Positions 39,874-49,330 of a stretch of 54,383 nt of DNA are shown one piece after another. Below the pieces are notes generated by a model, which made no database searches, was not told where the DNA came from, and saw only the letters and a program-made list of their open reading frames with translations. The stretch spans positions 1 to 54,383 of the forward strand of contig JAGXIE010000048.1 of assembly GCA_024635765.1 (NCBI GenBank). The letters run 5' to 3'. A program made the position numbers and the translations under genes. The stretch is from Flavobacteriaceae bacterium. Its GTDB lineage: Bacteria > Bacteroidota > Bacteroidia > Flavobacteriales > Flavobacteriaceae. Each line of letters begins with the position of its first letter. Position 1 is the first letter of the stretch.

Positions 39874-40353
39874 ATGACAGCAATCTTTAACCAATTTAAA
39901 TTAAGAATGGGATTATTAATAATCTTATTTTTATTACCGACATTATTTTGCGCTCAAAACAACGGTGACTTGATGCATGAGCAATCGGAAGTGAAGACAG
40001 TAAATAATAAGGACTTAATATGGCATAGCGCACCAGATTTTTTGCCGGGATGTACTTTCACTGTTTTACATGGAGATATGAGTCAACCCAATTTGGACGT
40101 CTTTTTTAAAGTTCCTGCAAATACTGAAGTAGCCAATCATTGGCACCATTCACAAGAACGCATGGTACTAATTTCTGGCGAAATGGAAGTTACGTACGAA
40201 GGAGAACCCACTCAACTTTTGAAAACAGGGTCTTACGCTTATGGTCCTGCAAAAAAACCGCATTCAGCAAAATGTCTTGACAAGGGACCATGTGTACTAT
40301 TTATTGCACTCGTAGAGCCATTTGATGTACATCCAGTTGCAACAAAGGATTAA
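39874..40353 (+). CDS. secreted cupin-domain protein
   Basis: Signal peptide; HWHHSQERMVLISGEMEV ... YAYGPAKKPHSAKC cupin motifs. Confidence 0.85.
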   Translation: MTAIFNQFKLRMGLLIILFLLPTLFCAQNNGDLMHEQSEVKTVNNKDLIWHSAPDFLPGCTFTVLHGDMSQPNLDVFFKVPANTEVANHWHHSQERMVLISGEMEVTYEGEPTQLLKTGSYAYGPAKKPHSAKCLDKGPCVLFIALVEPFDVHPVATKD

Positions 40354-40379
40354 ATTTAATTAGTGAATGCATCAAAAAC

Positions 40380-40416
40380 AAAAGAGGCTGTCTGAAAAGT
40401 GAAGACAGCCTCTTTA
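40380..40416. terminator. bidirectional terminator between convergent cupin gene and pdhC
   Basis: AAAGAGGCTGTCT...AGACAGCCTCTTT inverted repeat. Confidence 0.8.
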
Positions 40417-40434
40417 ATGAATTATAAACAGTAT

Positions 40435-42195
40435 CTATACCAACATTGTCACAGGATTCTCTATAAAGCCTTTCAACGTTTCGAGGAATTGTGCTCCGGT
40501 TGCACCATCTACAGTTCTATGGTCACAAGCTAAAGAAAGCTTTATGGTATTTCCTACCACTATTTGTCCGTTTTTAACCACCGGTTTTTCTACAATGGTA
40601 CCTACTGAAAGTATCGCTGAATTCGGTTGATTGATAATCGAGGTAAAACTCTCGATACCAAACATCCCAAGATTGGAAACAGTAAACGTACTACCTTCCA
40701 TTTCTTGTGGTGTTAATTTTTTGTTACGTGCTCTCCCTGCATAATCTTTTACGGCAGCACCAATTTGTGGTAAACTTTGCTCATTGGCAAATTTGACAAC
40801 TGGGACAACTAATCCGTCTTCAACTGCCACAGCCACACCGATATGAACATGATTGTTCAATCGCATTTTATCAGCAAACCATTGTGAATTCACTTGTGGG
40901 TGCTGTTTCAATGCCAAGGCGCAAGCTTTGACAATCATATCGTTATAAGATATTTTTGTGTCTGGAATTGAATTGAATTGCTCTCTAAATGCAATAGCAT
41001 TTGTCATATCAAACTCAACATTTAAATAGTAATGTGGTGCAGAGAATTTAGAATTGGTCAATGCCTTAGCAATCGCTTTACGCATTTGCGAATTTGGTTT
41101 CTCATCAAAATCTTCTTGTCCAGTTGGCACAAATTTACCGGCAGTTGCAACTGAAGCTGCACCTGGAGTGAAGTTTTCGATATCCCGTTTTACAATACGA
41201 CCTTGTTCACCTGAACCTTTGACTTGAGATAGATTAATTCCTTTTTCATCAGCCATTTTTTTGGCCAATGGTGAAACAAATAAACGTCCACCATCCGAAG
41301 TTTGTGTTGTTTCTTGTTTCTTCGATTCAGATGCTTTTGATTCCGTCTTTGTTTCAGAAGAGGGTTTCTCTTCCTTTTTATCTTCTTCTGAAGTGTCTTT
41401 TTCAGGTGCTTCTTCTTTTTTAGAAGAACTTTCTCCTGCTTTATAGTTTTTAGCTACATCAGAAACATCTGTTCCTTTTGGTCCGATGATAGCCAGCAGA
41501 GCATCCACTTTAGCAGATTCACCTTCTTTTAATCCAATATGCAATAACGTACCGGATTGAAAAGATTCGAATTCCATGGTGGCCTTATCCGTTTCTATTT
41601 CTGCAAGTATATCACCTTCTTCAACTTTATCACCTATTTTCTTCAACCAAGTGGCAACAGTTCCTTCTTCCATGGTATCACTTAACCGTGGCATAGTCAC
41701 TACAGTAACACCTTCAGGCAGTTCTTCTTTAGACGAATCAGATCCTTTAGATTCATTTTCTTCTGAATCAGTGTCTTTTTTATCTTCCTTCTTTTCTGCT
41801 TTATCTTCAGAATCTGATTTAGGTTCTTCCTTGTCCTCTTCTTTATCCTTTTCTTTTTTTTCAGAATCTGATTTAGATTCCTCTTTGTCAGATTCCTCTT
41901 TGTCTTGTTTTTTATCCTTGGCATCTCCTCCATTTATCAAATCAGAAATATCTTCACCTTCCTCTCCAATAATTGCCAATAGTTCATCAACTTTGGTAGT
42001 TTCACCTTCTTGTACTCCAATATGTAACAAAGTCCCTTCATGGAAAGATTCAAACTCCATTGTGGCTTTATCAGTTTCAATCTCTGCAAGAATATCACCT
42101 TCCGATATTTTATCTCCAACTTTTTTCAACCAAGTTGCGACAGTCCCTTCTTCCATGGTGTCGCTCAAACGAGGCATATTTATGATTTCTGCCAT
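40435..42195 (-). CDS. pdhC: pyruvate dehydrogenase E2, dihydrolipoamide acetyltransferase (two lipoyl domains)
   Basis: Two near-identical lipoyl domains (EIETDKATMEFESF), E3-binding (VSPLAKKMADEKGINLSQVKGSGEQGRIVKRD), catalytic domain with DHRTVDGA. Confidence 0.95.
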   Translation of the reverse strand: MAEIINMPRLSDTMEEGTVATWLKKVGDKISEGDILAEIETDKATMEFESFHEGTLLHIGVQEGETTKVDELLAIIGEEGEDISDLINGGDAKDKKQDKEESDKEESKSDSEKKEKDKEEDKEEPKSDSEDKAEKKEDKKDTDSEENESKGSDSSKEELPEGVTVVTMPRLSDTMEEGTVATWLKKIGDKVEEGDILAEIETDKATMEFESFQSGTLLHIGLKEGESAKVDALLAIIGPKGTDVSDVAKNYKAGESSSKKEEAPEKDTSEEDKKEEKPSSETKTESKASESKKQETTQTSDGGRLFVSPLAKKMADEKGINLSQVKGSGEQGRIVKRDIENFTPGAASVATAGKFVPTGQEDFDEKPNSQMRKAIAKALTNSKFSAPHYYLNVEFDMTNAIAFREQFNSIPDTKISYNDMIVKACALALKQHPQVNSQWFADKMRLNNHVHIGVAVAVEDGLVVPVVKFANEQSLPQIGAAVKDYAGRARNKKLTPQEMEGSTFTVSNLGMFGIESFTSIINQPNSAILSVGTIVEKPVVKNGQIVVGNTIKLSLACDHRTVDGATGAQFLETLKGFIENPVTMLV

Positions 42196-42198
42196 AGC

Positions 42199-43197
42199 TT
42201 ATATTTTGTGCTGTATGAATGGGTAATCTTTTTGATCGTACACAACGTCATACATGACGCTTTTCTCTGGGTATGCTGATTCTTCCGCGAATTTCTCACA
42301 TTCAGAAACTCTTTCCTTCACACGTTTATCAATTTTTTTGATGTCATCTTCCGAAGCATACTTCTCTTCAATTATAATATTTTTCACTTGCGTGATTGGG
42401 TCGATTTTTTGGTATTCACCCACCTCATCTTTTGTTCTATAATGTTGTGCATCACTCATGGAATGGCCTCTATATCGATAGGTCTTCAATTCCAAAAATG
42501 TTGGTCCATCACCACGTCTTGCTCTCTGAATAGCTTCATCAAAAGCTTCAGCCACTTTCACTGGATTCATTCCATCAACGGGTCCGCAAGGCATTTCATA
42601 TCCTAACCCCAACTTCCATATATCGGTATGATTGGCAGTTCTTGCTACAGAAGTTCCCATAGCATAACCATTGTTTTCACAAACGAAAACAACAGGAAGT
42701 TTCCAAAGCATTGCCAAATTGAATGTTTCATGCAATGAACCTTGACGAGCAGCACCATCACCAAAACAACACAAAGTTACGGCATCCCTTCCATGGTATT
42801 TATCACCAAAAGCTATTCCAGCTCCTAAAGGAATCTGTCCTCCGACAATTCCGTGACCACCATAAAAACGATGTTCTGTTGAGAATATATGCATTGAGCC
42901 ACCAAGCCCTTGTGAGGTTCCAGTACCTTTGCCATACAATTCTGCCATAACGCGTTTTGGGTCCACACCCATCCCTATGGGTTGAACGTGGTTACGATAG
43001 GCAGTAATCATTCTGTCTTTAGTCAAATCCATAGCGTGCAAAGCACCAGCTAAAATGGCCTCTTGGCCATTATACAAGTGAAGAAATCCTCTCACTTTCT
43101 GTTGAAAATAAACAGCTGCTAGTTTGTCTTCAAACTTGCGCCAAAACAACATGTCTTCGTACCATTTAAGGTAAACTTCTTTTGTGATTTTTTGCAT
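42199..43197 (-). CDS. pdhA: pyruvate dehydrogenase E1 component subunit alpha
   Basis: YRNHVQPIGMGVDP, GGSMHIFS, CCFGDGAARQGSLHETFNLA ThDP motif. Confidence 0.95.
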   Translation of the reverse strand: MQKITKEVYLKWYEDMLFWRKFEDKLAAVYFQQKVRGFLHLYNGQEAILAGALHAMDLTKDRMITAYRNHVQPIGMGVDPKRVMAELYGKGTGTSQGLGGSMHIFSTEHRFYGGHGIVGGQIPLGAGIAFGDKYHGRDAVTLCCFGDGAARQGSLHETFNLAMLWKLPVVFVCENNGYAMGTSVARTANHTDIWKLGLGYEMPCGPVDGMNPVKVAEAFDEAIQRARRGDGPTFLELKTYRYRGHSMSDAQHYRTKDEVGEYQKIDPITQVKNIIIEEKYASEDDIKKIDKRVKERVSECEKFAEESAYPEKSVMYDVVYDQKDYPFIQHKI

Positions 43198-43287
43198 TAG
43201 TGACGTCAATTAAATAGAACGAATAGCAAAAGTAATACTTTAACCACTAATGAAAAAACCGAAAATCGTAAAATTTCTACGAAATCG

Positions 43288-43770
43288 TTATAGAACAGAT
43301 TTGTCAAACATTAAAGGCAGAAGGTTTGACAAAGAATTAGATTTAATAACTTTTCCAGTTTGCCCCATAAAAAAGATTTCGATTGGCGCTTCTTGCTTCA
43401 CTTCATACTCGGCTATAGATTGTCGGCATGCACCACAAGGTGGGATTGGTAAAGCGGTAATATTATGATTCGATCCGGCGACAATCGCCATTCTTAAAAT
43501 TTTTGAGTTTGGAAATTGAGCTCCAGCGTAAAATATTGCAGTGCGTTCTGCACATAATCCGGAGGGATATGAGGCGTTCTCTTGGTTGCTCCCTGTGATG
43601 ATTTCGCCATTGTCCATCAAAATGGCCGCACCTACCTGAAAGTTAGAGTATGGGGCATATGCTTTCAAGCGTGCTTCCTTGGCCTTGTCCATTAGTAGTT
43701 TGATATCTTTCGGTAATTCGTCAAAATTCTCAAAAACATCAAGAATCGATTCTATTTTTATTGTTTTCAT
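43288..43770 (-). CDS. cdd: cytidine deaminase
   Basis: APYSNFQVGAAIL, CAERTAIF, PCGACRQSIAEY zinc motifs. Confidence 0.95.
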   Translation of the reverse strand: MKTIKIESILDVFENFDELPKDIKLLMDKAKEARLKAYAPYSNFQVGAAILMDNGEIITGSNQENASYPSGLCAERTAIFYAGAQFPNSKILRMAIVAGSNHNITALPIPPCGACRQSIAEYEVKQEAPIEIFFMGQTGKVIKSNSLSNLLPLMFDKSVL

Positions 43771-43806
43771 CTGTAATGTAAAGGTTAGATAGAAACTATT
43801 TTAGAC

Positions 43807-43844
43807 AAAAAAACTATTGCTTTTATATAAAACAATAGTCTTTT
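43807..43844 (-). terminator. terminator after porV
   Basis: AAAAACTATTG...CAATAGTCTTTT inverted repeat 3' of the porV stop. Confidence 0.65.
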
Positions 43845-43866
43845 GTATTTAATATTTTAATTGATT

Positions 43867-45084
43867 CTAGTATTCATCATATTCGCCATCACCAAAATTA
43901 AAGGTCAATGAAAAACGAAGTGTGTTTTCCAAAGGACTTTGAACTTTCGACGCAGAGAACAAATAAGATAAATCGATATTAATGGTTGTGTATTTAAACC
44001 CAGCTCCTAGTGCAAAAAACTTACGAGCACCTTTATCTTCACTTTCGTTGAAATAACCAGCTCTAAATGCAAAAGAATCCTGGTATTTGTATTCGGCACC
44101 TAATGCCCAGGTAAACTCTTTTATTTCTTCACTGAATCCTCCAGGAGCATCTCCGAAAGATTGGAATACACCTTTTACAAAACTGACATCGTTAGATTGC
44201 CCTTCCACAATAATTGTTGGTTCATTAGGGTCTTGTTGACCGTTTGGATCTGTATCTCCTTCTTGAACAATATCAACAAAACCTAAAATTGGTGGTGTCG
44301 GCACTAATAATTTCGTGACCTCTGCAGTTAAACTCAATGTGTTATAATCGTCAAAGATAAAATCAAAACCGCCACCCAATCTCAAATTGGTAGGCAAGAA
44401 ATTTTCGCGACCTGCATCGTCATATTTAATGGTTGGCCCTAAATTTTGAATTGCAAATCCAAAACGTGTCCTTCCGTTAAAACTATCATAGGCATTTTCT
44501 TCACTTTGGTAGTATCCAGAAATATCTACGGCAACAGAACTAGCGGCTGAAGCATTTGCGTCCACAGCTTGAATTCTTAAATCAGAACGCAAATAACGCA
44601 AGCCGACAGCCATTGAAAACTGATCAGCTAATCTTAAGGAATATGAAGCGTCTAGCGTCAGCTCATTTGGTTTTTCTATTAGGGCTTCAGAAAATTCATC
44701 TTGCACAATTTCTATTTCTCCCAAACTGAAATATTTAAAACTCACTGCAAAAGCACTACGATCAGATAAACGATTAAAATAAGTAATATTCCCAAGGAAA
44801 ATATCATTGACTAATTTACTTAGATAAGGTGTGTAACTAACTCCAATACCAGATTTTGCCAATGAAAATGCGTATTTTGACTGATTCCATTGTTGTGAAT
44901 ACGCATCAGCTGATGTAGCCACTCCAATATCTCCCATCCCTGCCGCTCGAGCATCGGAAGCTATCAACAAAAATGGAACTCCCGTGGTTATTACTGATGA
45001 CTGATTAGGAAAAACAACTGTCTCTTGTGCATTTGAAAAATTATAAGCTGAAAGGGTAATAAGGGCTAAGATGTATTTTTTCAT
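43867..45084 (-). CDS. porV: T9SS outer membrane channel-associated protein PorV (LptO)
   Basis: VPFLLIASDARAAGMGDIGVATSADAYSQQWNQSKYAFS, barrel; adjacent to porU. Confidence 0.93.
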   Translation of the reverse strand: MKKYILALITLSAYNFSNAQETVVFPNQSSVITTGVPFLLIASDARAAGMGDIGVATSADAYSQQWNQSKYAFSLAKSGIGVSYTPYLSKLVNDIFLGNITYFNRLSDRSAFAVSFKYFSLGEIEIVQDEFSEALIEKPNELTLDASYSLRLADQFSMAVGLRYLRSDLRIQAVDANASAASSVAVDISGYYQSEENAYDSFNGRTRFGFAIQNLGPTIKYDDAGRENFLPTNLRLGGGFDFIFDDYNTLSLTAEVTKLLVPTPPILGFVDIVQEGDTDPNGQQDPNEPTIIVEGQSNDVSFVKGVFQSFGDAPGGFSEEIKEFTWALGAEYKYQDSFAFRAGYFNESEDKGARKFFALGAGFKYTTINIDLSYLFSASKVQSPLENTLRFSLTFNFGDGEYDEY

Positions 45085-45146
45085 AAAATTATTGTTCTAA
45101 TTAATGTGAATGAGGCATTAATCGATTAAGCAAATATAAATCTTTA

Positions 45147-48100
45147 TTATAGTATTACAAGTTTTTCAATTTTTTCAACTTGTTTATTGAGTTGGTTTGA
45201 GCGTACTTTTAGTTTATAAACATAGACTCCTTTCCCAATTTTATCACCAAAATCATCCCGGCCATCCCATACAATATCTTTTGAGAGCGTGCTGTTTGAT
45301 TTAATGCCTCCACTAGTTTGACCATTTAGGGTTCTTACCAGCTTGCCAGAGACTGTGAATATCTGTATAGAAACGTCCAAAGGTTCAGAACTATTGTGAT
45401 TGAACCAAAATTCTGTGTAATTTATAAACGGATTAGGATAATTCAAGACATTATTAATGACCAATTCTTGGTCCTTATCATGAACAACAAACTGAATTTC
45501 AGAAATTGATGAATTGTTATACACGTCCCAGGCTTTTAATGTCAGCGTGTGCAGTCCAGGCTCTAAATCTCGGAAAGGATAGGTTACTTTCCCGTTTTGA
45601 TAATCATCAACATTTGCTTGATAATAATCATTAAGAACAAACGGGTTGGTTTCATCTCCATCGATAACTGCGACAATATCATGACCTATACCACTTGCTG
45701 TATTGATACCATTACTGTCTTGAATTTTTGCTAAAAGTGTTGGTGATTCATTTGTAATTCCACCTGTTACAAAATTTTCATCATTCATAAATAGGTTAAT
45801 CACTGGCCCAATGTTATCTTCCTCTGCATTCTCATTGATACCACCTATCTGTATATCAAAACTGGCACCTGCTTGGTCCTGCAATGGATTATCTGTTTTC
45901 GCGTAAAAACTGACCTTTCCACTCCCAATTGGAATTCCAATATCCCTTGGGACCACAAAATCGAATTCAAATAAGCCATTATTAACTGTCGCCTGACCGA
46001 TAAAAATCTTTTCACCCAATGTTTCAAAATTGAGGATGATTAATTGGTTTCCATTTCGGACGCCATCATTACCTAATGTAGAGCGTTGAATCTCTTTGTC
46101 AAAAACCGTAGCTGTTAAGGTGCCATTATAATTTGAAATGACATTTCCCGTTAAATCAACAACTTCTCCAGATAATTTTACACGACTTAATGCTTTTAGA
46201 ACATCATTATTTTGACCAACTGGCACATCATTGATTTTGGTAAGTCTGATATTAGGTTTTGGGAACGCCAATTTCATCGCAGGATCACCAATAAAAAATA
46301 CCACTTCCTTTTGAGTTGAAGTCAACGGGTCATTTTTTGCCAATCGCAATGCTTCCGCCATACTCGGATATTCATCAGATCCAAAGGCAAATAGATATTT
46401 TTCCAAAACTCTATTAAATCCTACGCCAACTGTTAAAAATATTTCTCTCGTGGTGGTAATCAGTGCCGCAGCACCTCCTTGTTTATTCCAATAAATATAC
46501 TCACCTGCAGTTGGACGCTGTGGATTATCAAATTTCGTATACTCACATGTCACTGTCACAAAACAATTGAACTTACAGATATTACGTATTTCTTGGGCAT
46601 CTATTTTGTCAAATATAAATTCTGCTGCAAGACCATCTTCACCTCCATGCCCAAAATAATTAACAACCAATGCACCTACTTCAATGGCATCTTTAATTGC
46701 TTTATTAACCTTCGGATAGCGTTCACCACTAGCAGTAGCCTCTTGTTGAAATGCATCTGAATGTATCTTAACAACATTCATAAACGGTTTTTGTTCGGTA
46801 ACGTCATTACCAATAAAATCTGTTGTATTCTGTAACTGTTGTTCACCTGGCAAATCGACATCATCAGAAATAACCAAGAAATTATTTCTCCAACTTCCAT
46901 AAGAGCCTGCTTGATAGTAAAGTTCAATTTTATCAATTAGATCTTTGGCACGTTGGGGTGAATCGGCAAGAATTCTACCAACTGCAATATCCAGTTTATC
47001 AGCATTTGTCATATTTCCTTCATTTTCATCCATATTGCCATAAAAGTCATCTGAAATGTAGGAACTTGTCAAACTAAAACTGTTATAGCTATACCAAGAA
47101 GGAATAATATTCGTGTTATTTGATATTCTGTTTTTGTAATCATAAGAAGCATCTCCAAAAAGACATAGATATTTTAATCGCTGATCTTCCGAACTTGCAT
47201 TGAGATAAACATATCTAACAAAATTTCGAATGGCTCCTACGTCTTGTTGACCGGAACTAAATTCGTTATAAATTTCTTTAAGCGTAACGACTTTGACATT
47301 AAGTCCATATTGAGTCCTATTGATTTGTGCCAAACGCTCGGCTTGTGTGACATAATTATTGGACGCTACAATAATATAGTCAATATCTTCAAACTGACCT
47401 TGCTCATTGTTAAAGATAGTCCCTTTAAGATTTTGATTGCTAACACCTACATTATTATCTCTTAATGGTTGATAATAATTTGATGGTGTCATTGCTATAT
47501 AGTTCTTTAAGCTTCCCGCTTGAGCTTTAAAACTAAAAGTTGATGCATTATCTCCATTTAAAACATTTGTGACATCATATTTATTAGTAATGTCCCAAAT
47601 CTCTGATACTGAAGCTGTATTAGCTATCGTATATTGAACAACTCCAGAAGCCGTTGCAACTGAGTTATTCTTAAATAAAAATTGAGTGCCTTCAAATTTT
47701 AATGCCCTCGTAGCTTCAATAGACACATAATCTAAATATGCCAACGATGAGGGGTTTCCGTTATTGTTATATACCAAAGTAACTGTCGGTTCTGGCCCTG
47801 ATAATGATACATCACCACTATAAGAATTGCCAGTTGCTAACGAGGTACCTGCAAATAAATTTAAAGTAAGATTCGAAATTATGGAGCCATTTAGTTTTAC
47901 ATCCATAGATGTTTGTACTTCTGCTGTGGCTGCTACATAAACTTTTAATTTTGCAGGTTCCGAAGTAATTAGATTAGGAAAATTGAAAGTGAACATCTTT
48001 TCATTTTCGATGTTAAATCGATCTCCAAACCAACGTCTACCGATTTTGGCAATGTTAAAATCGTCAATTTCATGAAATTGATAATCTTGGAATGTATCAA

Positions 48101-48989
48101 TCGTAAAATCAGGATTTTCTGATGGTTGAGCTATAGGCTGTATGCGTTTTCCATTTCCCGAACTTATATTTATATAATAATAAGATTTGTCCGTATATGG
48201 ATTTAAATGGGTATTTATTTGAGAATCAACAATATTTCCTTTTGGACCTTCCCCATAAAATAATATATAGTCCTCATTATTGAACACTCCATCCTCTTCC
48301 CCTACAAATTTCACTGCGTTTTCAGTTAAATCATAAGGATATGGTGTTGAATTTAAAAATGGCAACATTGCTCCTCCATTACCATATACTTTTATTGTAC
48401 GAGGATCTACATTTGTATTTGCACCTAATTGATTTAAAAAATCCCGAGTAATCTTGAACACACCTGACTTGTCCACATAAAACCGATACCACTGACCAGA
48501 ACTTAAGACTGAATTTACTATACCTATCGGTGCAGCAGCATTATTATTTCTGTTAGCTGAGGTGTTATAGTTAACTGTAAAAGACGTTATCTTTTTGTAA
48601 ATGCCGTTATCGTTAATAATTGGTGTTATTTGCAGGTAGGTACTTCTTTTATTTCTAGCAGTTGTGTTGCGAAGTGATAATTTTGGTGCTCTTGGAATAG
48701 GGTAAAGAGGCAAATCTTTTAATTCGGCACTTGAAATCGTAGCATAAATAACATTACTCAAAACCGCCGAAGACTCATTGACCGGCAAATTTGTTTCCAT
48801 TTCTGTAAAATAAATAAGTCCAGTGTCGTCATTAAAACTCAAATGGTCTTGATCAAACGCCGGAATTTCAAAACGAGAAAAACTTGTTTGAAATATTCTG
48901 CTGCCCTCCCAGACAATATCGATAGTTTTTTGCTGGGAAAATAAAATCGATTGGCTGAATATAAAAATTAAGAGTAAGAATTTTTTCAT
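45147..48989 (-). CDS. porU: T9SS sortase-like C25 peptidase PorU
   Basis: 1280 aa; gingipain-like YFGHGGEDGLA and FNCFVTVTCEYTKFD; C-terminal FlgD-like/sorting fold. Confidence 0.94.
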   Translation of the reverse strand: MKKFLLLIFIFSQSILFSQQKTIDIVWEGSRIFQTSFSRFEIPAFDQDHLSFNDDTGLIYFTEMETNLPVNESSAVLSNVIYATISSAELKDLPLYPIPRAPKLSLRNTTARNKRSTYLQITPIINDNGIYKKITSFTVNYNTSANRNNNAAAPIGIVNSVLSSGQWYRFYVDKSGVFKITRDFLNQLGANTNVDPRTIKVYGNGGAMLPFLNSTPYPYDLTENAVKFVGEEDGVFNNEDYILFYGEGPKGNIVDSQINTHLNPYTDKSYYYINISSGNGKRIQPIAQPSENPDFTIDTFQDYQFHEIDDFNIAKIGRRWFGDRFNIENEKMFTFNFPNLITSEPAKLKVYVAATAEVQTSMDVKLNGSIISNLTLNLFAGTSLATGNSYSGDVSLSGPEPTVTLVYNNNGNPSSLAYLDYVSIEATRALKFEGTQFLFKNNSVATASGVVQYTIANTASVSEIWDITNKYDVTNVLNGDNASTFSFKAQAGSLKNYIAMTPSNYYQPLRDNNVGVSNQNLKGTIFNNEQGQFEDIDYIIVASNNYVTQAERLAQINRTQYGLNVKVVTLKEIYNEFSSGQQDVGAIRNFVRYVYLNASSEDQRLKYLCLFGDASYDYKNRISNNTNIIPSWYSYNSFSLTSSYISDDFYGNMDENEGNMTNADKLDIAVGRILADSPQRAKDLIDKIELYYQAGSYGSWRNNFLVISDDVDLPGEQQLQNTTDFIGNDVTEQKPFMNVVKIHSDAFQQEATASGERYPKVNKAIKDAIEVGALVVNYFGHGGEDGLAAEFIFDKIDAQEIRNICKFNCFVTVTCEYTKFDNPQRPTAGEYIYWNKQGGAAALITTTREIFLTVGVGFNRVLEKYLFAFGSDEYPSMAEALRLAKNDPLTSTQKEVVFFIGDPAMKLAFPKPNIRLTKINDVPVGQNNDVLKALSRVKLSGEVVDLTGNVISNYNGTLTATVFDKEIQRSTLGNDGVRNGNQLIILNFETLGEKIFIGQATVNNGLFEFDFVVPRDIGIPIGSGKVSFYAKTDNPLQDQAGASFDIQIGGINENAEEDNIGPVINLFMNDENFVTGGITNESPTLLAKIQDSNGINTASGIGHDIVAVIDGDETNPFVLNDYYQANVDDYQNGKVTYPFRDLEPGLHTLTLKAWDVYNNSSISEIQFVVHDKDQELVINNVLNYPNPFINYTEFWFNHNSSEPLDVSIQIFTVSGKLVRTLNGQTSGGIKSNSTLSKDIVWDGRDDFGDKIGKGVYVYKLKVRSNQLNKQVEKIEKLVIL

Positions 48990-49330
48990 TTATTCCAATT
49001 CGTTGGTTTGATTTGTGATGAACGACGTCAAAAATAAACCTTTTTATGTAGAAATATTTTATAATCTTTCACACCATAATAGTAACGTAAACAATAATGG
49101 GTTATTATTATAGTCCAATTTTTTATTCAAAATTACAACAATAAATAAAAATTTAACTCGTTATTGAAAAACAAAATACATCGGTAAAATGGACAAAAAT
49201 CCGACGTTATGTTGAAAAAAAAGGATGAAATGCAGCTTTTTTTCAATCTATTTCAAAAAAAATGTTGTTAATATTCCTATAATTACTATATTGCGTCACT
49301 AAATTAATTAGCTTACTTAAAAGTATGGAT

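Noticed and set aside
41700-41933. Lys/Arg-rich 77-aa ORF within pdhC (alternate frame, same strand)
   Set aside because: Frame-shifted reading of GAA/AAA/GAT-rich linker codons.
41576-42226. 216-aa + strand Ser-rich ORF antisense to pdhC
   Set aside because: Artefact of the low-complexity E/K/D/S linker and duplicated lipoyl codons on the opposite strand; no independent coding signal.
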